Assembly (NCBI GenBank): GCA_027356675.1
Contig: DAHVXO010000132.1
Span: forward strand, 1 to 8,450
DNA from: Symbiobacteriaceae bacterium
GTDB lineage: Bacteria; Bacillota_E; Symbiobacteriia; Symbiobacteriales; Symbiobacteriaceae
DNA: 8,450 bases
Direction: 5' to 3'
The position numbers and the translations under genes were made by a program. The first letter of the stretch is position 1. Each line of letters begins with the position of its first letter. The notes beneath the pieces were generated by a model. The model was not told the DNA's origin. It saw nothing but the letters and a program-made list of their open reading frames with translations, and searched no databases. This document shows, in pieces, positions 1-5,151 of this stretch.

Positions 1-611
1 AGGTGATCCTGGGTCAGGTTCGTGAAGACACCCACGTCGAACTCCACATGGTCCACCCGGTGCATATCAAGCCCTTCAGAGGAGACCTCCATGACGACGT
101 ATTGGCACCCGGCCTCCACCATCCGATGAATCAGGTCCTGAACATCGGAAGCCTGCGGCGTCGTAAGGTCGGAAGGTAGTTCTTCATCGCCGACATAATT
201 GTGTACGGTGCCGATCAGGCCCACTTTGTAACCCTGTTCCATGAGGATGGCCCGGATTAGGTGGGTGGTTGTGGTCTTGCCGTTGGTACCGGTGACCCCG
301 ATGGTCCGGAGGCGACGGGATGGCCAGCCCCGCAGGGTCGATGCGAAAGCGCCCAATGCCTTACGGCTGGACGGGACTTGCATCACGGCCACCTCCGGGG
401 GCACCGTGACCGGCCGCTCGATAACGACGGCCTGTGCGCCCCTGGCGACGGCGTCGGCCACGTAGGCGTGGCCGTCGGTCCTGAAGCCCGGTACCGCCAC
501 GAAGAGGGCACCCGGTCCCGATTGCCGGGAGTCGTAGACGACCCGGTCGATCCTGGTCTCGGGATCACCCTGCAGGAGGCTGCCGAGCCCCAAGCACTCT
601 CGCAGTAACAT
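1..611 (-). CDS. murE: MurE, UDP-N-acetylmuramoyl-tripeptide synthetase (N-terminal part, cut by left edge)
   Basis: Cytoplasmic Mur ligase that adds the third amino acid to UDP-MurNAc-L-Ala-D-Glu in peptidoglycan precursor synthesis, using ATP. The 203 visible codons hold the UDP-binding domain with a DSR motif (residues 27-29, followed by PGALFVAV) and the start of the central ATPase domain. That part contains the P-loop GVTGTNGKTTT (105-115), the TTP signature (150-152), MEVSS (174-178) and FTNLTQDH at the cut end. The ATG at 611 is chosen because it gives the normal MurE N terminus and has a G-rich stretch (619-623) seven bases upstream. The C-terminal domain, which decides between meso-diaminopimelate and lysine, lies outside the window, so the specificity is open. 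One oddity is SSEGL where SSHAL or SSHGL is usual. It follows the PBP gene after 148 bp and is the fifth dcw gene here. The family call is very secure. Confidence 0.95.
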   Translation of the reverse strand, partial: MLLRECLGLGSLLQGDPETRIDRVVYDSRQSGPGALFVAVPGFRTDGHAYVADAVARGAQAVVIERPVTVPPEVAVMQVPSSRKALGAFASTLRGWPSRRLRTIGVTGTNGKTTTTHLIRAILMEQGYKVGLIGTVHNYVGDEELPSDLTTPQASDVQDLIHRMVEAGCQYVVMEVSSEGLDMHRVDHVEFDVGVFTNLTQDH

Positions 612-759
612 CGGATTACCCCCAGGGCAATGCTTACCTTACCAACCCGTGCAGCCCATGTTCCCATTGTTTCCACATCTTAGCCACACAATACCTGCTG
701 CGAAGCCATCTAATTCCATAACGTGCGGCAGGCCAAGAAAGTTGCGGTGGGGTTGCGAT
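612..759 (-). other. 148-bp intergenic region, PBP gene to murE, possible weak promoter
   Basis: No gene is supported here; minus-strand frames are short, such as a 9-codon ATG frame. The stretch is visibly less GC-rich than its neighbours. Promoter-like hexamers on the minus strand are TTGGCC (731-736), 17 bases, then TTAGAT (708-713), and TTCGCA (699-704), 16 bases, then TAAGAT (677-682). They match the sigma-A consensus at only 3 to 4 of 6 positions each, so a murE promoter is possible but unproven. I see no convincing terminator hairpin after the PBP stop codon, so readthrough into murE is the default expectation. Confidence 0.25.
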
Positions 760-2871
760 TTACTGCGACGGATGTGCCAGGCCCACCCGGACAGGCGTGC
801 CGACGCGGGCCATGCTTCCGGCCGACGGGTCCTGGCTTGTTACGATCCCGGCACCGGCGGTCTCCATCAGCAAACCACGCTGCCCCAACGCCTCGGCCGC
901 CTGTCGCAACGAGAGGCCGGCCAGATTCGGCACCCGGACCTGCTCCCGCCCTGGTTTGGGCGGATCGGTCTGGACAATCAGGTGCCCGCCCTTGTAGGCC
1001 GAAGCACCGGGCAAGGGGAACTGAGCGGTCACGTTCGCCCCGACGCCTTGGACGACCAGTTCGAACCCTGCTTCCATGGCCACCAGGCGGGCCTCTTCCA
1101 GTGGAAGGTTCACCACCGAGGGTACGAATGCCTGCACCCGCGGGCGGGGCGGCGGTGGAACCCCCGGGTCGGAAGGGGGTGGGGGTTCCTGGCTGGGCGG
1201 GGCGTTCAGGTAGACCAGTACGCTCTTCATCACCTCGCCGAAGATCGGCGCGGCGATCTGGCCGCCGTAGTAAACCCCTTCCGGTTCATCCACCGAGATC
1301 AGCACCACCACTTGCGGATCCGGGTAGGGTGCGAAGCCGACAAACGAGGCAATGTATTTGCCCTGAGCCACCACGCCGTCGATGACCTTGGTGGCTGTGC
1401 CTGTCTTGCCGCCCACCTTGTACCCGGCCACCCGGGCATTCTTGCCGGTGCCAGTGTCGACCACGCCGACCATGAGTCGCTGCACGAGGCGGGCATTGGC
1501 CGGCGAGATCACCTGCCGGACCACCCGGGGCTCAATCCGTTTGACCACGTGCCCGTTCCGGTCGATCAGCGCCGTGCCCAGATGGGGCCACATGAGCTTT
1601 CCGTCGTTGGCGATGGCGCCGATGGCGGTCAGCATCTGGATCGGGGTGACCGTCAGGGTCTGGCCGAAGGCCTGAATCGCCAGATCCAGTTCAGTGGCCT
1701 TGGCTTTCGGGATCCACTGGCCCACTGCCTCACCAGGCAGGTCCACGCCGGTGGGTCGGGTGAAGCCGAAGGCGTCCAGGTACTGGTAGAAGCGGTTCGA
1801 CCCCAACCAGGTTCCGAGCGTGGCGAACCCCACGTTGGAGGAAGCGGCCATCACCTTGTCGATGCGGACCTCGCCCAGCGCCCGGTGGTCCCAATTGCAG
1901 ATCTTCCAACCCAGCAGATCCATGCAGCCCGTATCGTTGATGACGGTCTCTTCGTTGATCACGCCGGTCTGCAGGGCGGCGGAGGCCGTCACCGGCTTGA
2001 AGATGGAGCCGGGGTTGAGGGCGTCGGCCACGGTGTAGATGCGCCTGGCCTTGGGGTCAGAGTTGCCGCCCTGGGCGGGGTCATAGCGGGGCCACTGGGA
2101 GAGGCCAAGGAGCTCGCCGGTCTTCACATCCATCACCATGATGCTCGCCCGCTTGGCGTGTGTCTCCAGCACCGCCCGCTCAACGTCCCGCTCAATCAGG
2201 TGTTGGAGCCCGATGTCCAGGGAGGTCTGCAGGGTCAGACCAGGCTCCCCCTCCATCACCCGGCACTCCCCACCCTCCATGGGCTGGCCGCGGGCCGTGT
2301 ACTCGCACTGGATGGCCCCGTTCTTGCCCCGGAGGTATTGATTGTAGGTGAGCTCTAGCCCCTCTATGCCTTGGTGGTCAAGGTTTGCGATGCCCAGCGC
2401 ATGGACCGCCACCTCGCCCTCGGGGTAGTAGCGGCACTTCTCGGGCGCAAAGCCAATGCCCTGGAGGTGTAATGCCTTGACCCGCTGGGCAAGCTCCGGC
2501 TTTACCTTCCGCTGCAGCCATTCGAAAAAGCTTGCCCGGCTCAAGCGGGTCTGCACTTCTGCCGCCGCCATGCCCAGCACCGGGGCCAGCACCCGAGCCG
2601 CCCCAGCCTTGTCCCCGATCAACTGCGGCTGGGCAAAGATCGATTCGCAGACCACGTTGGTCAGCAAAAGGTGCCCGTTCCGGTCGAGGATCTCACCGCG
2701 GTTGAACTGAATCGGTGTCGGCCGCATCCGGTAGCGAAAGGCCTTGTCGGCCAGCCAGTCGCCCCGTCCGACCTGCAGGAACGCCATGCGCCCCATCAGG
2801 GCCATGAAGACCACTGCAAAGATGCCCAGCAGTGCAACGGTCCGCCTGCGGCTATGAATACTGGTCGTCAT
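760..2871 (-). CDS. ftsI: Class B penicillin-binding protein with two PASTA domains (FtsI / SpoVD-like septal transpeptidase)
   Basis: Membrane-anchored D,D-transpeptidase that cross-links septal peptidoglycan outside the membrane, working with FtsL and a SEDS glycosyltransferase. The 703-residue product has a short basic N terminus and one membrane anchor (about 11-33). Next come the PBP dimerisation domain with RGEILDRNG, then the transpeptidase domain with all three catalytic motifs: SIFK (289-292, nucleophile Ser289), SSN (344-346) and KTGT (489-492). A proline-rich linker (about 558-580) leads to two PASTA repeats (about 582-636 and 644-698). The sequence follows B. subtilis SpoVD more closely (for example RYYPEGEVAVHALG and GLEL), but position after ftsL and the two PASTA domains fit a PBP2B/FtsI role, so a vegetative divisome PBP or a sporulation paralogue are both possible. 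The open frame extends to 2916, but the ATG at 2871 has AGGAGGTG six bases upstream and yields the expected N terminus. Confidence 0.93.
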   Translation of the reverse strand: MTTSIHSRRRTVALLGIFAVVFMALMGRMAFLQVGRGDWLADKAFRYRMRPTPIQFNRGEILDRNGHLLLTNVVCESIFAQPQLIGDKAGAARVLAPVLGMAAAEVQTRLSRASFFEWLQRKVKPELAQRVKALHLQGIGFAPEKCRYYPEGEVAVHALGIANLDHQGIEGLELTYNQYLRGKNGAIQCEYTARGQPMEGGECRVMEGEPGLTLQTSLDIGLQHLIERDVERAVLETHAKRASIMVMDVKTGELLGLSQWPRYDPAQGGNSDPKARRIYTVADALNPGSIFKPVTASAALQTGVINEETVINDTGCMDLLGWKICNWDHRALGEVRIDKVMAASSNVGFATLGTWLGSNRFYQYLDAFGFTRPTGVDLPGEAVGQWIPKAKATELDLAIQAFGQTLTVTPIQMLTAIGAIANDGKLMWPHLGTALIDRNGHVVKRIEPRVVRQVISPANARLVQRLMVGVVDTGTGKNARVAGYKVGGKTGTATKVIDGVVAQGKYIASFVGFAPYPDPQVVVLISVDEPEGVYYGGQIAAPIFGEVMKSVLVYLNAPPSQEPPPPSDPGVPPPPRPRVQAFVPSVVNLPLEEARLVAMEAGFELVVQGVGANVTAQFPLPGASAYKGGHLIVQTDPPKPGREQVRVPNLAGLSLRQAAEALGQRGLLMETAGAGIVTSQDPSAGSMARVGTPVRVGLAHPSQ

Positions 2872-3000
2872 GGCGCGCACCTCCTGCCGGTCCGGACGGG
2901 CCGCGGCGCGGCCCACCGTGTCCAGTCTATTCGGCAGGGGGCAGAGACAGAAGAGGGCACCCCGAGCGGGGCGCCCTGCCGGTCGCAGCGGTGATACGGC
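2872..3000 (-). promoter_or_regulatory. 129-bp ftsL-PBP intergenic element with nested inverted repeats (possible attenuator or RBS switch)
   Basis: In transcript order, just after the ftsL stop: CCGGCAGG (copy 1, 2975-2982); hairpin 1 at 2954-2977 with 10-bp arms AGGGCGCCCC and GGGGTGCCCT (one G.U pair) around a 4-base loop, followed by the pyrimidine-rich CTTCTGTCTCT; then CCTGCCG (2932-2938); hairpin 2 at 2894-2923 with GGGCCGC/GCGGCCC arms and an outer GGAC/GTCC pair; and CCGGCAGG again (copy 2, 2883-2890), which overlaps the start of the PBP Shine-Dalgarno sequence. CCTGCCG can pair with either CCGGCAGG copy, so two mutually exclusive folds can be drawn, one covering the edge of the RBS. 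That these repeats exist is seen directly; any regulatory role is inference, and such repeats are not rare in GC-rich DNA. Confidence 0.4.
2878..2885 (-). promoter_or_regulatory. Ribosome binding site that fixes the PBP start
   Basis: AGGAGGTG on the minus strand is a near-perfect anti-16S match, six bases before the ATG at 2871. It rules out the longer frame starting at 2916, whose extra 15 residues do not look like a PBP N terminus. The first three bases also belong to the CCGGCAGG copy described in the neighbouring intergenic element. Confidence 0.85.
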
Positions 3001-3528
3001 TTAGCGTGAGCTGGCGGTCAGGCCGACCACGCTGCTCACCCGAGCCATGAGCCCCTTCACGACTTGCCAGACGCCCGACGCAGACCCGCCAACGGTACTC
3101 TCCACGGTAGCGTCCAGGGGAGCGGGCCGATTGGCGAGAGCGCTGGGATCGCCGTCCAGCGTCTTGATGGTCGCCGGACGGCGCATGCCATGGCTGACCG
3201 CCCACCTCTCAACCTCACTGACGGAGGTCGCCTTGACGAGCGATGCCTCCAGTTGCTGATTGGTCTCCTCCAGGAGGATCAGTTGCTCACGGGTCTCTGT
3301 GATCGACTTGGCTGCGCCCAGCACCAGGCTGTTGCGATAGACCAGCAACATGAAGCACGCCATGACCAGCACCCAGCCCATGCTGCCGATGACCCAGAGG
3401 CGCCAGGCCTTCGTCCCCTTCGCGACCTTCCGCCCCGGGCGCGGGGCGCGCACAGGTGTGGGCAGCGGCAACGCCACATTGCCCTCCACGGAATGGTTCA
3501 AGAGCGACAGGTCTTGCGCCAGGGACAT
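3001..3528 (-). CDS. ftsL: FtsL-like cell-division protein
   Basis: Small bitopic divisome protein thought to act with DivIC/FtsB to activate the septal SEDS-PBP pair. The 175-residue product has a cytoplasmic basic, proline-rich N terminus (about 1-42) and one transmembrane helix (about 44-65). A coiled-coil-prone stretch rich in E, Q and L follows (about 73-102), then the segment VSEVERWAVSHGMRRPA (103-119), typical of FtsL/DivIC proteins. The start is the ATG at 3528, with GGAGG (3537-3541) eight bases upstream; an in-frame TTG at 3549 would lie upstream of that site and has no ribosome binding site of its own. FtsL is poorly conserved, so the call leans on topology and on its position between rsmH and the PBP gene. 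The C-terminal tail (120-175), ending in an amphipathic-looking stretch, is longer than in the B. subtilis protein. Confidence 0.83.
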   Translation of the reverse strand: MSLAQDLSLLNHSVEGNVALPLPTPVRAPRPGRKVAKGTKAWRLWVIGSMGWVLVMACFMLLVYRNSLVLGAAKSITETREQLILLEETNQQLEASLVKATSVSEVERWAVSHGMRRPATIKTLDGDPSALANRPAPLDATVESTVGGSASGVWQVVKGLMARVSSVVGLTASSR

Positions 3529-3536
3529 CGGAATCG

Positions 3537-3541
3537 CCTCC
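3537..3541 (-). promoter_or_regulatory. Ribosome binding site that fixes the ftsL start
   Basis: GGAGG on the minus strand sits eight bases before the ATG at 3528. It lies inside the longer frame that could begin at the TTG at 3549, so the shorter protein is preferred. Confidence 0.75.
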
Positions 3542-3572
3542 GTATTCAAGTGTGGTCAGGTAGGGGTATCGA

Positions 3573-4508
3573 TCAGATTCGCTTGATCGCCCGCAGCTTG
3601 GCGCTGCGTGAGCGAGGGTTCTGCGCCATTTCCGCCTCCGTCGCCGTGACAGGCTTGCGGTAGATGTGCTCCGCCTGCGGTTTGTTGCCGCACACACAGA
3701 CCGGGAATCCGGGCGGACAGGTGCAAGGGTTGACCCAGCGGGCGAAGGTCTGCTTGGCGATCCGGTCCTCCAGTGAGTGGAAGGTGATCACCGCCAGCCG
3801 TCCTTGCGGATTCAGGACGCTCAGGGCGCCATCTAGCCCCCGCTCCAGGACCCCGAGTTCATCGTTGACGGCGATGCGGATGGCCTGGAAGGTGCGTCGG
3901 GCAGGGTGTCCGCCCTCCCGCCGGGCTGCGGCGGGAATCGCTGCCTTGATCACGGTGACGAGGTCCTCGGTGGTTCGCAGCGCTGCCTCAGCCCGTGCAC
4001 CGGCGATAAACTGGGCAATCCGCTTCGACCAGCGCTCCTCACCATACTCCCAGAGGATGCGGGCGAGTTCGGCCTCGGGCCACTCATTGATCACAGTGGT
4101 GGCGGAAACCGGGTTATCCCGGTCCATCCGCATGTCCAGGGGGGCGTCCTGGTGGAAGCTAAAGCCCCGATCAGCTTCATCAAGTTGGTGGGAGGAGACC
4201 CCGATATCCATCAAGATCCCGTCGACCGGACCCACGCCCAGACGGCCGAGCACCGGGGCAATCTCAGCAAAGTTGGTCTTGACCAGCCGCACTCGGGAAC
4301 CGTAGGGTGCCAACCGTTCGCCGGCAGCCGTCAGGGCTGATTCATCCTGGTCGAACCCGATCAATCGGCCCTGATCCCCGAGCCGCTCGGCGATGGCGGC
4401 AGCATGACCCCCACCGCCCACCGTGCAATCCACGTAAATGCCGTCCGGGCTGACAGCCAGTGCCTCAAGCGTCTCGTCCCGCAACACCGGCACGTGGTAA
4501 AAGTCCAA
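3573..4508 (-). CDS. rsmH: RsmH (MraW), 16S rRNA cytosine-1402 N4-methyltransferase
   Basis: S-adenosylmethionine-dependent methyltransferase that makes the N4-methyl group of m4Cm1402 in the ribosomal P-site region of 16S rRNA. The 311-residue product is of normal length and carries the family motifs in order: HVPVL near the N terminus, the SAM-binding VDCTVGGGGH (26-35), acidic FDQD (52-55), DGILMDIGVSSHQLD (96-110), FHSLEDR (243-249), four clustered cysteines (262, 264, 271, 273), and the C-terminal NPRSRSAKLRA (297-307). The start is a TTG at 4508: it gives the canonical N terminus, no ATG or GTG lies between it and the mraZ stop, and GCGAGG (4518-4523) lies nine bases upstream. It begins 15 bp after mraZ and is followed by ftsL after 44 bp, so translation is probably coupled within the dcw operon. 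Confidence 0.96.
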   Translation of the reverse strand: MDFYHVPVLRDETLEALAVSPDGIYVDCTVGGGGHAAAIAERLGDQGRLIGFDQDESALTAAGERLAPYGSRVRLVKTNFAEIAPVLGRLGVGPVDGILMDIGVSSHQLDEADRGFSFHQDAPLDMRMDRDNPVSATTVINEWPEAELARILWEYGEERWSKRIAQFIAGARAEAALRTTEDLVTVIKAAIPAAARREGGHPARRTFQAIRIAVNDELGVLERGLDGALSVLNPQGRLAVITFHSLEDRIAKQTFARWVNPCTCPPGFPVCVCGNKPQAEHIYRKPVTATEAEMAQNPRSRSAKLRAIKRI

Positions 4509-4523
4509 ACGGTTTCGCCTCGC

Positions 4524-4949
4524 TTAGAAGTCCAGCAGCTTCTCGGCGGTCTCCTCGAAGGATTCCTCCGCCTTCTGGCAGTACTCTGCCCACTTGGCCG
4601 GGGCCCAAATCTCTACTCGGGAGGTGACCCCGATGATCACAACGTCCTTCTCGATCCCGGCGTACTCTCGCAAATTGGCTGGCAAGAGAATGCGCCCCTG
4701 GGCATCGACCTCGCACTCGGTGGCGCCGGCGAAGAAAAGTCGGGTAAAGGCACGGGCAGCGCTGCTGGAGAGTGGCAGCGAGCGAAGCTTCTCGCCGATG
4801 GTCTCCCACTCTGAAGGCGGGAAGACCCACAGGCAGCTTTCCAGGCCCTTCGTGGCATAGAAGCGATCACCCAGTCCATCTTTGAGCTTGGACGGGATGA
4901 AGAGCCGTCCCCTTGCATCCACGTTGTGCTGGAACTCCCCCATGAACAT
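4524..4949 (-). CDS. mraZ: MraZ, dcw-cluster transcriptional regulator
   Basis: DNA-binding protein of the SpoVT/AbrB-like fold that forms ring-shaped oligomers and binds repeats upstream of its own gene, repressing the dcw operon in the bacteria studied. The 141-residue product has the two tandem half-domains, each with a D-x-x/G-R signature: DARGRLFIP (11-19) and DAQGRILLP (82-90). The N terminus MFMGEFQHNVD is the family standard and sets the ATG at 4949; GGGAG (4959-4963) lies nine bases upstream. The frame stays open to 5015, but that extension covers the likely operator and has no family similarity. It is the first gene of the dcw cluster and ends 15 bp before rsmH, in the same frame as it. 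Confidence 0.95.
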   Translation of the reverse strand: MFMGEFQHNVDARGRLFIPSKLKDGLGDRFYATKGLESCLWVFPPSEWETIGEKLRSLPLSSSAARAFTRLFFAGATECEVDAQGRILLPANLREYAGIEKDVVIIGVTSRVEIWAPAKWAEYCQKAEESFEETAEKLLDF

Positions 4950-4988
4950 AGGCTTCGTCTCCCAAGCCGTCCGTCTTGTGGGTAGATG

Positions 4989-5014
4989 CTCCACTTTCCG
5001 CCATTCTCCACCCA
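4989..5014 (-). promoter_or_regulatory. Probable MraZ operator (TGG-type repeats)
   Basis: On the minus strand, 40 to 65 bases before the mraZ ATG, lie TGGGT (5010-5014), TGGCG (4999-5003) and TGGAG (4989-4993), starting 11 and 10 bases apart. Known MraZ sites are three or more TGGGN-like boxes repeated about every 10 bp directly upstream of mraZ, and GGAAAGTGG-type boxes are common before mraZ in Firmicutes. Position, spacing and autoregulation in the family support the call; the boxes are degenerate and no protein binding is shown. Confidence 0.6.
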
Positions 5015-5035
5015 CATTGCCGTTAGTTACGACAA

Positions 5036-5065
5036 TCCCAGCCCATTTCCTTCTGTCCCAGGAAA
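5036..5065 (-). promoter_or_regulatory. Upstream TGGG cluster and small inverted repeat in the mraZ regulatory region
   Basis: Three exact TGGG words occur on the minus strand at 5057-5060, 5042-5045 and 5037-5040, starting 15 and 5 bases apart. Interleaved with them is an inverted repeat TTTCCT (5060-5065) and AGGAAA (5046-5051) with an 8-base spacer. These could be auxiliary MraZ contacts or another operator; the 5-base spacing does not fit the standard MraZ period. I could not find a good sigma-A promoter in this region. Confidence 0.3.
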
Positions 5066-5100
5066 CTTTTTCACTATTAGCGTGCTCCGGCGCGCGCAGA

Positions 5101-5130
5101 CCCCCCGACCATCCGGAGATGGCCGGGGGG
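5101..5130 (-). terminator. Strong hairpin after ugpB, probable terminator lacking a U tract
   Basis: Arms 5101-5113 and 5118-5130 pair over 13 bp (six G-C pairs at the base, one G.U wobble in minus-strand RNA) around a 4-base loop. It starts 21 bases after the ugpB stop, the usual place for an intrinsic terminator, and separates the transporter operon from the dcw cluster. In transcript direction it is followed by TCTGCGCGCG, not by a run of T, so termination may be weak or factor-assisted, or the hairpin may protect the 3' end. There is no T run on the plus strand either. Confidence 0.5.
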
Positions 5131-5151
5131 CAAGGGTAACGCAGTCGTCCC

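Noticed and set aside
1140..1210. G/C-rich low-complexity run on the plus strand, G-quadruplex-like
   Set aside because: It simply encodes the proline-rich linker of the PBP (CCN codons on the minus strand).
649..2358. 569-codon plus-strand open frame
   Set aside because: It lies antisense to the PBP gene, whose catalytic motifs are intact. The product is rich in H, G, R and P with no recognisable domain, typical of the antisense shadow of GC-rich codons.
2872..2916. N-terminal extension of the PBP gene
   Set aside because: The extra 15 codons contain the Shine-Dalgarno sequence of the ATG at 2871 and have no PBP similarity.
4950..5015. N-terminal extension of mraZ
   Set aside because: The family standard MFMGEF start is at 4949, and the extension covers the likely operator.
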